A stretch of DNA of 64,000 nt, taken from positions 18,535,338 to 18,599,337 of the forward strand of contig NC_088302.1 in assembly GCF_032854445.1 (NCBI RefSeq). The letters run 5' to 3'. The translations under genes and the position numbers were made by a program. The notes beneath the pieces were generated by a model, which was not told the origin of the DNA, did not search any database, and saw only the letters and a list, made by a program, of their open reading frames with translations. This DNA is from Liolophura sinensis (lineage: Eukaryota; Mollusca; Polyplacophora; Chitonida; Chitonidae). Numbering within the stretch: position 1 is the stretch's first letter; each line of letters opens with the position of its first letter. Below are positions 22,614 through 36,390 of this stretch, one piece after another.

Positions 22614-25020
22614 GTAAGAGACGATGTTTTAGTTAAACAACGTGTGATTTAACTGTAGGAATGACTAGCCAAGTTTGGAATCCAAGTACTTCTGTCAATA
22701 TTATTAACAGTATATGACTGCTTAGTTTGACGTGGTTGATGAACTTGGCTGATGCATGTGCAGAAAGTTTCCTGAGAGTTGGTGATCAATGGGTATACCA
22801 ACACTGTGCATAAAACTCATGCATATATTTATTTAACAGGCAAATTTTAAAGCTGAACAAATTTATATGGATGACTCTAGCCACGAAAAATAGGGGAACA
22901 AAAACCAACTCCAAAAGGAAATGCCACTTGGTAGAACCAGTCAAGAGGTCTGGATTTTCGAGACAAATCTTCAGTAATGGCTGTGTCTTTATTTGACTGG
23001 ATTCAGTGTGTAATATGAACCATCTGTATTTGTGTAGATGCAGCTGAGAGAATGGTGTAATGTCATTAGAATTATCTATCTTAATTACAGACATTGTCTG
23101 CAAAAATTTCCTTGTGTCCATACACACATACACATGTTCTTGTTAACAAATAATACAATCTCAGGTGTGTTTGTAAAGTACAGTGGACAGAACTGATTCC
23201 CATGTGTTATAATTACAATCACCCCAGGTGCCTTTTTACCTACTTAATTTCATCCTTCCTATCTTTGGATAAATAAAAAAAAAACAGAATACAAATGTAT
23301 TATGATTTGCATTGTTTGGCACAGGCAGTTTGATTTTGCCTCTTTGATGATTTATACAAAGTATCAGATTTCTGAAGAGGTCCTTAACTCTACAAGCTGG
23401 TCTGTGAAGGACAGATACTGTTAATCCATAGCAATAGATTTACTCCTGAATAAGCTGTATTCATGCAGAGTTGACTTTAAGATAAAATATTTTGGTAGGA
23501 GTTTATACCAAAATTTTTTTTTGTCAAACAGAAAGGTCACACTTGGTGTTTGTCCCTCCCTTCTCCGTGGGGATGGGGGTTTTATGGCCAGCTCACTCAG
23601 TGAGGAGAAGTGATGATGGTCAGACCAGCTGTCTGGTTACCCAATCACCACAGAACACTGTTGTACCCGTCTTCAGGGTGCAGTATGCCTGGACATGAGA
23701 TCTTGTTGACATGGCCAGGACAGGGCACTTGCCAGCCCACAGATGGTGCCAGCCACCTTTGATTATTTTATTGTTTTATACAGCAATGTAGGGTATTCCT
23801 GTCCAGTCTATCCCCTAGGCTACTCAGACCCCTCTTGGACCAGGGCCTGTCCATTTTTTTACCAGGATTCTTTTCGTTCTGGGTTGTTTTTGTTTTGGGC
23901 TGCTTTGTTCTTACAGCCAGACCCTTAACCTTTGTCCATGTGAAAGCTTATTAGGTTACGATTAAACACATCCAGGCTGTGAAAGACAGTGGGGGGTTTT
24001 GATGTCTGTGTCTGACATGGACATCCATATCCCAGGTGAATAGTTTCTACACAATAACAGACGAACAGCCTTGCTGGGGCTTTTTTCTTCCTCAGAAAAC
24101 CAGCATCGTAAAATTGAACCAGAAGCTGTCCAAATATATTTGTCAAGCCACCCAAAATGCTGTGTTCAACGACCTCAGTTTGATGTGTGCATGTTGATGC
24201 TTTTCCTTGTCCCAAGAGATCAGTATTTTCTTTGAAATGCCTTCAATACAAAGCTCTTGATTATTGATATACATGTAGTCGTTGATAGTTTGATATTGTC
24301 CTGTGCGTCTGGATCGAGTTCAAATCCATCTCCGTGTAAATAAAACCAGTTGGAAAGGTCCTTATTCATTTTTAAGAGTACTTGTATCTGTAAATTTTTT
24401 TTTCCTTTGTTCTTTAGTAAAGCGTTCAATTTCTGAGCTTGTACTTTGATGCTTTTTAATTTGCAAAGATAGAGTTGAGTTTTTGCAGAATTCAAGGAGA
24501 CTTTTGAGGAGATGAGATGACTTTTAGAGGAGATAAAGGTGATTTTTTTATGGGGGACCTTGTGGATTTTATATGTTTAAATGTACACAAAAAGTTAATG
24601 TGCTCGTAAAAATGTGCAGGTAAAATACTTATTCTGTAATATGTTATAGTTGAAGCGCTTGCACAATACTTGTGTCTCTTTGCATTTTTCTTTTGAAGCC
24701 GCCCATAAAATTGTGTATGAGAAAAAGGTTTTACAAATTACAATGGACTTTTGTGTATGAAAAATGCAAGTCATGTAGAAAATCCAACAACATATTACAT
24801 CATGGAGTTTAGCTTTTGAAATATATATATGGGGTGGTTGATTTGCGAGTAATGACATGAAATAAATAGTTGTCTGGATAGCAATTTAAGCTGTTTAAAC
24901 TTCATGGGTCTGTGATTTGATTTTTTTTTTTTAAATGAAAATCTCTTTCAAGTTAAGTCTAAGATTATCTGTCAATATCACATCAATACAAAGACACACT
25001 TTTTTCATAATCCTGTACAG

Positions 25021-25063
25021 CAGGAGTTTTACAGCAGCAGCCCCCGGTCCCAGTCCAGACTGG
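25021..25063 (+). other. weak candidate exon, 43 bases
   Basis: An acceptor with a pyrimidine tract (ttttttcataatcctgtacag) precedes a short open segment encoding QEFYSSSPRSQSRL in the phase left by the last centlein exon. It is followed by a poor donor (gtattt). All three frames are open, so the reading frame adds little support. Ser-rich linkers do occur in centlein, but I recognise no match. Confidence 0.18.
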
Positions 25064-26202
25064 GTATTTCATTAAACCAGCTTGCCTCTATTGATTAGAT
25101 GTTTACTGTTATACCACTGTTACATCCAGTCAACTTCTCTCATTTTCTTTCCACTCAATTATTCATAGCCGAGTCACATAAGATTTGTTTGTGCCCTGAG
25201 ACTAGGCGAATGCTGCCGTCCCGCAATGGCTGTCATTTGTCATCCCACACAGGCAGTGCGGATGGCACATTACACATGCACACGCCAGATTAGATCATGC
25301 ATTAATGATGTTGGAGCCACATTCTGTTGCATAGAGGCAATTTGGACGGGAGCCATTTTTGACCCATTGAAAAAGTCGAGTGACTGTGATGAATCAGAAC
25401 AGAGGATGATCACCCTGAACAATTGGCGACATCGGCTGTGCCGTGAACAAGAAAACTCGTTCAAATACTTGTACTGTTCCTCACATCCCACCCCCCAAAC
25501 CTAATTCACAGTCATCCAAGCAAACTTTATTGAATTTCTTGTGTAAACTTAGATAAGATTGTAAAGGAATGTTCTGCAACAGCTGAATGAGCCACGTAGT
25601 ACTCCCTACACTCTCTTCTCGCCATGGTGACTAAGAGAGGCTGTCAAATGTACAGGCACCGAGATTCAGAAGAGAGAAGAGAAGAAGATGGCCGCCCTCC
25701 ATCCAATAAGCTCTCGATGTCCCTGCATGACAGGCCAGAGCTGAGGCAGTTTTCATCATCCCTGGGTCACCCTGTGTCCACACTTTGGTGCCAGTACTTG
25801 TGATGGTGTTTGTATCGACAGAACACCAGTCTGCTTCCACGATTGTTTTGTCAGCAAACAATTCTCCCTCACTCCCTGACCACCATCAAAGACATTGTCT
25901 GTAAAAATGGCAGACATTCCCAGTCGTGTTTTGGTTCTTTGTCATCCTTTAGAATGTCACCGATATTAAGAACATTAGGACCTTCAAATTCATCAGAGAA
26001 TTTTGTGTCTCCAAGATGGATCCTTTTCATTGCTATATAAAGTTTCTAATGCAGTTCTCCTTCTTGCCTTTGGCTTGAACAGTCATGTGACAGTATATAG
26101 TGAGGAGTTTTTATGTATTTAGTTGCTGTTCATTTGATATGGTAGATGTATACACATTGCATATTGAATGACGTTTGAGCCTATCAAAAATTGTACTACT
26201 GT

Positions 26203-26425
26203 CTTTACTGTAACTCTTCAACTCTTTTAGCATGTTTGCAAGGTGTTTATTCAGGTATATTGTGAAGACATTATTCTGTGCCGTCTGATAAAAATACTTT
26301 TTTTTTTTAAATTGGGCTATCCAATCAATGTAGTTTTTTCTCCAAACTCAAATTAAAAATGTGCATAAATTGCACTGAAAGTTGCTCTTTCATATGTGAA
26401 AAGGTTGAGGAATTAGTGTATGTAG
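26203..26425 (+). repeat. dispersed repeat family D, copy 1
   Basis: The element starts TTTACTGTAACTCTTCAAC. It runs through GCAAGGTGTTTATTCAGGTA and TCTGATAAAA to GAAAAGGTTGAGGAATTAG. The same order of blocks occurs at 45551-45750 (plus) and at 51500-51722 (minus). There is no coding capacity or tRNA-like promoter that I can see. It could be a MITE or another SINE class. Confidence 0.75.
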
Positions 26426-29400
26426 TACCTAGAACAAATCAGTTTTGGATTTTTTCCTGTATTGATTTATTCCTGCAATTATACATGACATTATACATTT
26501 TATTCCAAATTATTTTAGTGATAAATACAAGAAGGGTGGAGATTTCCTTTGTGGATATAAAAGAGACACTAGAGAAGAATGCTTGGCTGAATGTATGTAT
26601 ATGTAGCACTGCTTGCTCACAGTATGGAAACCTTTTAGGATTTCGTGTATAATTGTCATGTGTACTGTTTTACAGACAGACAAACAGACGTCCTTGTATT
26701 ACATTACAATGTAATGAATATGGAGTTTGTTGAAGATAACACCAATGTTCCTTGTCTTTGGTACTGGGGGACGTCAATGACGGTATCCCGTGGACACTGG
26801 TACATGAGTAGCAAGTTGTCAAGTCAATATTCGGTGGCACTGTTTCTACTAAATGGATTATTCCCAGTCTGAACATTGGGCAATGCATCACTGGTTATCA
26901 GCGGACTTTTGGCAGACAGGATGCTCGCTCTCTGGACACATTTGGAAAGCTGAGACAAGCCAGAAGCAGTTGTTGAACACACTCGTGCCCTTTACATATA
27001 TTCATTGTGTCTCTGTACTAATTTCTGTGTGCCACTTTGTGCCCCTGTCTCCCCAACTCTCTACCTTACCCCCTCCCACCCCTTTCACGTTCACCACTAC
27101 AGATACCCAGAAAGTCATTCACATCAGGTTCTTTAGTGGCTTTCAGTCCCATGACTCCCCCGATGTGTGTTTCGACAGTGACGACTGTGCCGTGACATAC
27201 CAGTATACAGAGAGCTTCATTAATACAATCAATAGTCTCGCTGACACTTACAAATTTGTCATGTAGTCCCTGTGGTACGTGTGTACACCAAGTTATATCT
27301 AGTCAGTTATCATCTCTTTGGCCTCCTGGGACCATTCTCCTCAACTTTTCACACTTTGTCGATTGTTTGGACCTTGTTAAACATGTAGGACTCAAATGTC
27401 ATTTAGCAGTAGAGCCTGGCACCTTCATCGTATCTGCGGAATTTGTAAATGACAGTTTGTACTCACAGACTTTTCCCCCTATATTCTCTTGTCCAAAACT
27501 AAAAAGAGTTTCGCCTCCAGGTGCATTCATAGGATGTTTCGTGACACTCTGATTGGATCCTGTTGGGGTTGTCAAAGAAGGGTGACAAAAACTGTGATCA
27601 TTTATTTCAGTGTGTTGGAAGTGACTGTTTAGGAATTCTTTAATTCTTCATGAAACCTTTAGATGTTGACATTTCGTGAGATCCTGACCATAGAGGTTTC
27701 AAACGGGACAAGCGAAAAAGGAAAAAAGGTGAAAATAAAAAGCTATGATTATTTATGTTCAAAGTGTTTTAATTAGATTTTGTTTTGTGGATGTTTTGTT
27801 CTTGTTGTTAATTGTTAATGAAGACTTTAAATGTTAAAGTTTGAAGAGGTCCTTCATGATCATATGGGTACGGTACTCAAACAGAACAAGTAATTTAAAA
27901 GTGAGAGTGAATGAAAAAAGGGGATCTGGTTAGTGTTATAATCACACTTTATGCAGGGGTTGTTTTGAAATAATTGTATTGCAACATATAAAACTAAAAT
28001 TGGAAACACAAAGAAGCATTTTATGGCCTGTGTGCAGCTGGGTTTCAAATCTTTGATTACCGGTAACCGAAGGCCATTTCGTCTTAATGAAGACATTGTG
28101 TATGAAAATGTTACAAAATTCAGATATATGCTATAAAATCCTTCAACCTTTTTATTTGGAAAGCGGCTTTGTTGGGATACAATAATTTGCACCTTTTTTA
28201 ATTTAATTTTGGGGGTGACTGCAGTAATTTAGTTGGGTAACTTTTAGGTTTTTGAAAATGTATGGAATTGTTAATCTGAGCAAAAGAATTCTCTTGGCAA
28301 ACATCTGTGAAAAGGTTTATGAATGAAAGTAATACTGTGATGACATCTGTGCATATATATATATGTACCAAAGACAATTAACCAATGCATACTTGTGTCT
28401 CCTATTGTTGCTCTATATAAATGTTACGCTGCTAGACAAAAGTACATTTAGTTGCCAGTGTTCCTTGTAATTTGACTGCTTTGTATTCTCTTTCAAAGTT
28501 TTTGGTTGTTAGTCATTTGTAAGTACACGTTAACTTACACTTTCTTGGGTTGGGATTAAGTATGAGACCACATGGGCATTTCATGTACCTAGTGATGTTC
28601 ACTCAAGCGGCGATATAGTCATTTGTTGTGTTGTAAAGCATTCCACTAAGTGACAACAGCACTGTAGGACTATAGCCCACGCGTTACTTGTTTTAATTGA
28701 ATCACCAGGCTTTTGTCGTGCCATGCGAGGATTGCATGTAAGCCAGTTGACACAATGTCTGAATAAATCTGACATGGACATCTTTGATCCCGTCTTCCTC
28801 ATTGACAATTGATTAATTCAACGACTCCTCCAGGAGTAACCTTAGCGTAATTGCCATTTTGCTTAAATTAATGATCACCGATACAAGCAATTTCAACTCT
28901 AATGATATTTATTAGTGAAGAAACAAGGGTGACCTTTGTTTGGGGTTCAGGTTTAAGGCTTACTGGTCCCCGTAGACTGCTCCGTGGGAAAATGCTACAT
29001 TCAAGGCATCTTTCTGGAGTCGGCCAGACACAAAGCTTTGTGAATAACAAAGCTAAACACAGAGATTAACAGTGGATGAGTTTTAAATATGGGATTCCAT
29101 TTGATGTAATTAGCACACTCTATTGACGTTTGCTATTTGACTAATGTTTATGGTGCTTTGGACATCCATTATTTTCATTTGTTCTGTTTGATCAACCTTT
29201 TTGAAGCTTCTCCATGAATTGTGTCGTGTACATGTATGTACATGGAGTTGACCAGTGTCGATGCATGTAATTTTGTTGAATTCTATCAGCACAAGATACT
29301 GGAAACAAGATTGATGTACACAAATAAACCAATAACCTTGCATGCGACCATTTAGGATATGAATTACTCATAATTTAAAGAGACTGAAATTTACACAAAA

Positions 29401-30012
29401 CATCAAATTCATTTGAAGGAAAAGAATAGTAAGTCTTGTAAGCAAGGCTCAGTCGTGTTTCATGCCATCCGGCAAGATGGAAACTACACTTACACTAACA
29501 TCAAACCGTCACTCTCAGCTTAGCCCTGGCTTAGGCTATTCAACGACAGGCTTCACCTACACCATCACTTAACTGCATTTTACACCTTACAGGTGTGTAT
29601 TAAGAATTGATCCAAAACCAAGGGACACAGATGTGTACGTATTTGTGCTGTGAAATGAAACGTTAACAATGATAAAACAAACAGGGTCACCTGTATTGTA
29701 AGTGAATTGATGATTCCAGGTAATTGATGTTGAGGTGTTTAGACAAAACAAGAAAGTTGAGTAACCTGAAACAGCTCAACGTAGGCAATGAAAACTGGTG
29801 TGTCAGAAAAATTTTGCCACAGAAGAGTCTGCTGTAGGTGTGAACTGCATTGTGTCCTTCTTTAATATTAGTGACTGATATAGAGTCATTCATTCCTTCA
29901 TTCATTTATTCTGTCTAAATCTATCCTGTGTCAAGTCATACCAAAGACTTCAAAAATGGGCCTTCGTGCTGCCTCACTTATTTGGCACTCAGCAATAGAG
30001 CAAGGAAACCTG

Positions 30013-30100
30013 ACTGGTTGGCGTGGTGTCAGTATAATGTGATTTTTTGCGGTGTCATGTCTGGTGTCTTCGGCATGATACTTCAGTGGTAGCAGACATT
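30013..30100 (+). mobile_element. SINE family B, internal fragment
   Basis: GGTGTCATGTCTGGTGTCTT and GCATGATACTTCAGTGGT match the middle of the family B copy at 36061-36390 almost exactly. The head and tail are missing. Confidence 0.7.
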
Positions 30101-31027
30101 TCACAGCATGGACTCGCCCTGTCACAAGACACAATATATGTGCAAACACCTATTGACTCCTTGTCGTCATTTGAACCAGGCATAAATACATACATAATAA
30201 GTCTGTCATTCATTTCAGTTGTTAGGTTACACATAACATGGGTTTATTACATCTGCCTTCGTTGTTCTCAGTACGTGGTTGATAATTATTTCTGTGTAGT
30301 TTTTCATGAAGTTCAATGTAAACCATATGGCTTTACCACCAATGTACCAAATGTCCCCCTGTATAACTGCTAAAGGCCAGTGGATTACTCAGCCAGAGAG
30401 ACTGCAGAAGTAAAGTAACAGTGAATCAAGGAGGTTATATCAACTAGCGTTGGTGAGCTCGCGTATGTGTCTCTGTGCCAGTCCACTGTATTAAACACCA
30501 GTGTGCATTGGCCCTAAACTGAGTTTCCAGTTTTCCCTGAGCTAATCCTTCAGAGTGACAGTCACTGAGACCTAGTTGAAAAGCTTATGGAGAAGAGAGC
30601 TGACAGAAATGTGTCACAATCCAGGATCCCCAATCAATACTAAATTTGTTCACATCCTCTGGCTCGTAATGCTGATGACACACTGGGCTTGCTTTAGGAG
30701 GGTTCAAGTTATATGGTCCCTGGCTTCAGACTTGAATTGTAGCCGTATTCGTCCTCCATCGGCACTGAAGGGGAATACTAGTATAAGTTTACCCAGCATC
30801 CATCAATCCATCAGGGAACGGTTTCCAAACTTATTGTTGTTTTATGACCCCAGTAGTATGACCTCAGACAGTTATATGTTATGTCAGAATCTGATTGCAG
30901 CCCAACACCAGGTCTGCCATGTGACAGTGTGTCTTTTTCTGGTGTAAAGCCATGCTGTCTTGAATAATGTCCCTTTCAAAGAGCCATTCATTTGTAAAGA
31001 TCAAAACAGTTTGTCATTTGTTGCCAT

Positions 31028-31137
31028 TGTTGTTTGCTTCAAAAAAGGTGTTCTAACTAGAAACTAAGTCAGTGTTGTTCGCTTCAAGAAAGATGATTCA
31101 CATATAAACTAAGTCAATGTTGTTCACCTCAAGAATG
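31028..31137 (+). repeat. 45-bp tandem repeat, about 2.4 copies
   Basis: TGTTGTTTGCTTCAA, TGTTGTTCGCTTCAA and TGTTGTTCACCTCAA begin at 31028, 31073 and 31118. That is an exact 45-base spacing, with AAACTAAGTCA shared in between. Confidence 0.75.
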
Positions 31138-31329
31138 GACCTTTGAGAAGACTTAACATATAGATACATGTAAAATAAGGCTCTCCAAAAAATTCTCTTT
31201 TGTGAACAGCATACAGTATATAGCTCTTCCATTTAATTGTGATCATGTCTTAGCTTGCCTGTACTAGCACCAGGACCCTTGTACCCGAGCACTGGCATCC
31301 AATATCTAGGAAAGCAATGTTAAATAATT

Positions 31330-31650
31330 TTAGGGGTGGTATCTCAGAAACTATTGCATATATTGAGCTGAGGTTTTACATATGTGTAAAGCTCAGTAAT
31401 ACGAAAGGAATATTCCATCACTGATGTACTATGTGCATATTAATTAGTGTAAATTACAAAATTCACAACAATGTATTGTTTACTTGGATCAATGTTAAGG
31501 CAAATGTTAAGGGTGGTACATGTATGTGAAACAACACTGCATAAGTGGAGCTGAGGGTTTGCATAAATTTTAGGCATAGTGACACAGGGGGGATGTTCCA
31601 TCATCGATGCTCTGTCTGCGTGGTAATTACCATGAATTACAAAGTTCACA
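31330..31650 (+). repeat. diverged direct duplication, about 178-bp unit
   Basis: A block with GGGTGGTA, TTGAGCTGAGGTTT, ATTCCATCACTGATG and AATTACAAAATTCAC (31330-31467) is followed by a second block with the same words in the same order (31506-31650). The copies are clearly diverged. Confidence 0.65.
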
Positions 31651-31959
31651 GCTTCAGTACTTTATGTGTTATGCTGAAATTTTTCTCCTACATATGAACT
31701 TTTTTGTAGCATTGCTGTCACATCTAAGCTTGAACTGTAGTTTTGGGTTCATGTGTCTGCAACATGTGAGCTCTGTGGTAGGGTTGCTACATAATCTAAG
31801 TGGAGAACAGTCACCAAGGACATCAAATCATCTTTGTTCTTCCCTTTAGTCAGCTCCTGTTGTAAACATAAAGAGGTTGTAAATCTGTTATAAGATTAAT
31901 TGAGAATGTTTCATATTTAGCAAGTACATGAACATCCAGACATGAAACTAAGACAAGAT

Positions 31960-32275
31960 CCATGCAAGAATGCCGGATATTTACCACATTCATACACACT
32001 TAATACTAGGACAAGGTGATGTGAAAATACTACATAGTGGTATCTTCTAGATCCACACCTACTTGAAACTGAGACAAGATCCTTGTGAGAATACTGGATA
32101 ACAGTATCTTCTAGATCCATGCCTACTTGAAACTGAGACAAGATCCATGTGAGAATACCGGATAATTGTATCTTCTAGATCTATGCCTACTTGAAACTGA
32201 GACAAGATCCGTGTGAGAATACCAGATATTGGTATCTTCTAGATCCATACCTACTTGAAACTGAGACAGTTCAGT
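31960..32275 (+). repeat. 64-bp tandem repeat array
   Basis: TATCTTCTAGATC recurs at 32041, 32105, 32169 and 32233, exactly 64 bases apart. Each copy is followed by CCTACTTGAAACTGAGACAA and GATCC.TGTGAGAATAC. A more diverged unit precedes the array from about 31935. Units differ by only a few bases, so the array is fairly young. Confidence 0.88.
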
Positions 32276-33611
32276 TTTATTTGAGACCTCAGGGTACCTA
32301 CCAGATGTTGGTCATCAGGTGAATATATAATATTGTGCGTTCAGCTACATGTATCTATATGACAGGCAGTAGCTTATGAAGCCTTTTGCTGACAACTAAC
32401 TTTACTTCAAAATGTATGAAAATCTGTATGGAGATCATGCCTTGTGTTCTAAGCTGCTCTTGGAAGTACATGATCATTGGCTGTGGCCTGTCACATCATT
32501 TTTAAATGCCTCAAATGGAGAAAATATGGAAATGTCAGCGAAACTGTTTGCTGACATTACCTCATGGAAATCTGCCTGTCTTGGCAGAGTTATGAAATTT
32601 GCAAGTTTTTTCAAATTTTAAAAAGCTTTTCAATTAGGCTGTGAGATGAATGCTGTGAAAGATACCTTATGGGAGAACTGGCTATTACCATATTGGCTCA
32701 AAAACTAGACAGATTAAAAACATTTCACATAGAATTCATATTTATTTTGGAGTTATGAATACTGAAATTTGCTGGTGGTGAGGACATTTCGGTGAGTCAC
32801 AGCTTTTGGAATTCGTTGACAGGGCTTAGCAGGCTGTGCTGGCAGAATACTAACGAGGAAACGGCCAATTATTGGTTCGCTTCCACTGACATTCTGCACT
32901 AAAGAGATACATGTGACATAACCGCCCAAATCCATAATGGGTAATGGTGCATGAAGATTTCTAAGATGGACGAGCAGTGTTCAGCACATTTGAACTGTGC
33001 AGTGTAACTGGACACCCATGGAGTGCAAAGAGTTAAGCAGATTTGAACTCAGTAATGACAAAATGGTCATATAGGAAATGAGTGTATGGATTCTCTCGTC
33101 TTTGAGATGCAATAAGTGTGCTCCTGAAAATAGTTCCTTGCCTAAATTACCAGAAGGTATTTTTCCCTTCAAAATGCCTGCAGTATCAAACTGTTTTACT
33201 GTTTCTGATGAGAAATGCAATTCTTTAGCATGCTGATGGGAGAAAAATCATTCTTACTTTGAGAAGAAATGATTTAAATCATTCTCTCTTCTGATAATTT
33301 GATTATACCACTTGCCTTTTCTGTTTTTTGATGCGTCCAGTTTTCTTACAGTATATGTTGAAGACTGCTAGGAAAAGAATCATGAAACTCACTCATTTTA
33401 CACTAATTATTACATTATTGAACATTTTTGTGGAAGGACGTATGTTCTGCTTTTGTTTGGGTGTGGCTCAAGATAAGTATTCACGTGTGTTAGTAGATGA
33501 AAAGTGGTTTGTTACGGTTTCTGATAGTGTAAATAATAATCACTGTCATTCATCCATTTTGTTTCTTTTGTTTTGCTACATTTACATGAACAGTTAAATT
33601 AAAACTGTTAG

Positions 33612-33715
33612 TGGGCTAAATTGACAAGAGGCCTTATTTCGTTGGTTACATGTGACCATTTTCCAAGTGTCTCACTGTCTTTGCTGCTGTGGCTTTACTC
33701 TCTGTACTGTAGTTG
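33612..33715 (+). repeat. small dispersed repeat, copy 1
   Basis: CTAAATTGACAAGA, TTGGTTACATGTGA and CTGTGGCTTTACTCTCTGTA recur in the same order at 46433-46530 (there TTTGGCTTTACTCTCTGTGC). The family is not recognised. A related word set (CACCCATCTCTC, CTCTATGTCTTGAAC) appears near 35505-35555. Confidence 0.5.
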
Positions 33716-35824
33716 TAGTGATGGGCACCCATCTGTCCGCCTGTCTCTTTGATCGCACTCTATGTTCTTTGAACTCTTGGATCTGTGCAGGTTTATCAGG
33801 AACACACTTATGAAATTTCCTTAGTTAAGATAACATGTACACGTATGTTACGACCTGAAATCTTATAAGCATGGTTTTGTACCAAAGTTACTTTTAAGCA
33901 TGAAAAGGAAGAAGCACCTTTGATTTTGGGGACTTTAACCTATTTTTTCAAGGTAATTTGGTTTGTAAAAGTTAAATAATATAGGGAAAATTGTATATTT
34001 GGGAATTCATAGTGTGAGACACCATGAAAAAATCAGTTCTTGTGGAATGAACAAAAAGAAACATACAAGAGAATGAATGATAACCTTGTATTATGGCTCT
34101 GTTTACTATTTTGGTGTAAAAATAAACAAACAAAGAAAAGGATACGGTAATAAAGAGGTTCACACCTACCATTATGTACAATGAGCACTTTTTCATTAAA
34201 GATGTTCAAAATTATGTTCTGTCCTAAATTTTGTTTTTTCATTGTGTACAGGTGTTAACAAACTAGGAAGTCTGCAAAGTGAACTATTCTGTTTTGCACT
34301 TTTCGTGAACACCTGTTAAAGCTTGTGAAAATATACCACACAGAGAAACAGAACTGTAGGTGATGTTTGGCTATACAGGGGGTCTTGTCTGGAAGAGGGT
34401 GGTACAAAAAGATCTGTGTATCTGTGAGTTTGAGACTGAGCTCCATAGTCACAGGTGTAAGCTATCTGCCCCATTCCCCCCTATACCTTAGCTCAGTCTC
34501 TGTGGAGATAGAGGCCTTGGGATCAAATTCACCGAGAAAACAAATCTTGTAATTTTGCGCAGCGTTGAACGATGCTTGAGATTCCCAGGTCAAGATTCAC
34601 TTAGCACATGATCCTTGTGGTTCCTCCAGAAGAAGCCTTGGCCGTGTTTGTCTACAGTGTGTCCCGTCCATGTGGGACAGACTATTGGACAAGTTCTCCA
34701 GTGATTGATCAATAGGAGATAAAAGCCGGTCTTGTCCCTCCAACTAGTCTGTCCCATATCACTTGGAGTGCCGTTGTCGGACATTGTCAATGACTGGAAT
34801 CTGTGTTTGATTACAACACCAGCACTCCTCATTCACCCATCTGTTGACTCTCCTTGAAAGTTTGAGTCTATTTCTAGCATCATTTTACCGTGTCTCGGAA
34901 TCGACTTGTAACTTCAGTTACTCGTTTGAAATTGCAGCGCGGAGACCTCTTGTCGTTTGTCCCTTAGAAGTTGTGGGCAAATATACCGTCTTTTTATAGG
35001 AGTTTTAAAGAAACCATGCATGCGATGCTTTGGAGACTGATTACACGATTACATGATCAAGTTACCTGTCTGCCAATTGATCAGTGACAAATTACATGAA
35101 GTGAATGTCCAGTATAAAATTGAGTGTTATCAGGCAATACCAAGTTTAGCCTAGATTATTGCAGTTGGAGCTCTCCCACCCCGACACCCCCCACCCCCAT
35201 GGTGTGAATATGACCCTCGTGCACAAACATGTAACATTCAGTTTTACATTCATCACTTTACAAAATGAAGTTTTCACCTTAACTTTTTATTTTTTCAGTT
35301 GACACATTTTGCTGTATTCTGATTGATTCACCTACCTTAATAGGGCCCACTTATCACAAAACTTAAGTGTTGGCATCAAAGGTATCTTTTAAGGCTGTTA
35401 TTTACATGCTTGTGAAACTGCATTTTTATAGTATAGATATGCAGTAATTTTTTATTTAACCCCATGGTTGATATTGGCCTTGAGGTGTATTGTTGTAGCT
35501 GTTGGCACCCATCTCTCGGACTATTTATCCATTACTTTGTAAATGCTCTATGTCTTGAACTTGATCTTAAAGCCAATCTTACATCTAACTTACACTACAC
35601 ATTCATACGTAGTGATGACATTTTAAGAACACTGTTAAATTTTAGCAGCCTTGACCTTTTCTTTGAAAACAAGTTTACCAGAGTCAAGAATACATGGAGA
35701 GATTACACACCCTTTTGAAATTTGGTGACCTTGGGCTTGGCCTGTAATGATCGTTTTCAAGGTCATTGTGGCCACCCCTCACTGAACTCCTGAAGCCTGC
35801 TTTTAATAGGAATACAAGACATGT

Positions 35825-35905
35825 ACTTTATTTATTTGAGTGGTGTTTTATACTATGCTCAAGAATATTTCACTTATACGACAGTGCTTAGTGATGGGAA
35901 AGAAC
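35825..35905 (-). mobile_element. SINE family A, 3' fragment
   Basis: TTTATTTATTTGAGTGGTGT, CTATGCTCAAGAATATTTCA and CTTATACGACAG give the reverse complement of the family A tail. The body decays after 35890. Confidence 0.7.
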
Positions 35906-36060
35906 ACAATTGACTTTCATTATTACAAGATCATTTCATTCTTTAATGTTCAGTTGTATGAAAGACTGGTAAATACAAAGTCTGCTGGAAATCTTTTGCC
36001 CTTGAAACCTATACCACATGACTGTCTGGGTCGCTCTTGACCTGAGCGAAAGGAGACTGC

Positions 36061-36390
36061 TTTGGTGGCCTAATGGTCAGAGCATTCTGCCTCAAAATTG
36101 GGAGACCTAAGATCAAACCCGGGTCGAGTCATACGAAATACTTTACAAATTGTACTTAATGCTGCCCGCTTGACGCTCGGCACTGAAACGCGGGAGCAAG
36201 GAAACAAGGAAAAGGAACAAGCAAGGAAAGTTGGCACGGGTGTCAGTATCAGGAGATTGTGTGGGGTGTCATGTCTGGTGTCTTCGACATGATACTTCAG
36301 TGGTGGTAGTAGTACATGTACACACTCCTGTCATATTACTGAAAAATTGTTAAGAATGATGTTAAACCCCCAAGCATACAAACATACATG
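36061..36390 (+). mobile_element. SINE family B, full length
   Basis: The tRNA-like head has a box A-like TGGCCTAATGGTCAGAGCAT and a box B match (GATCAAACC at 36111). The middle has GGTGTCATGTCTGGTGTCTT. The end is TACTGAAAAATTGTTAAG then GTTAAACCCCCAAGCATA. This copy shows the middle region that the 30013 fragment matches. Confidence 0.85.

Larger units (their letters stand above)
22614..31027 (+). other. probable centlein intron, first part
   Basis: No secure exon is present. The segment holds one copy of the 0.2-kb dispersed repeat (26203-26425) and a family B fragment (30013-30100). It also has two repeat-poor blocks (about 25560-25900 and 28600-29050) with more CpG and TAATT-like words. 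The frame at 25624-25803 begins in a good start context and encodes a charged stretch (RHRDSEERREEDGRPPSNK), but it has no clear splice border or family match. T-runs are common. Confidence 0.5.

Noticed and set aside
24220-24495. 91-codon Lys-rich minus-strand frame as a LINE fragment
   Set aside because: No reverse transcriptase, endonuclease or ORF1 motif can be recognised. AT-rich DNA yields Lys-rich frames by chance.
27104-27266. Possible centlein exon encoding DTQKV after a good acceptor
   Set aside because: DTQKV also occurs in vertebrate centlein, but about 170 residues of intervening protein are missing and the rest of the frame does not match, so it is probably coincidence.
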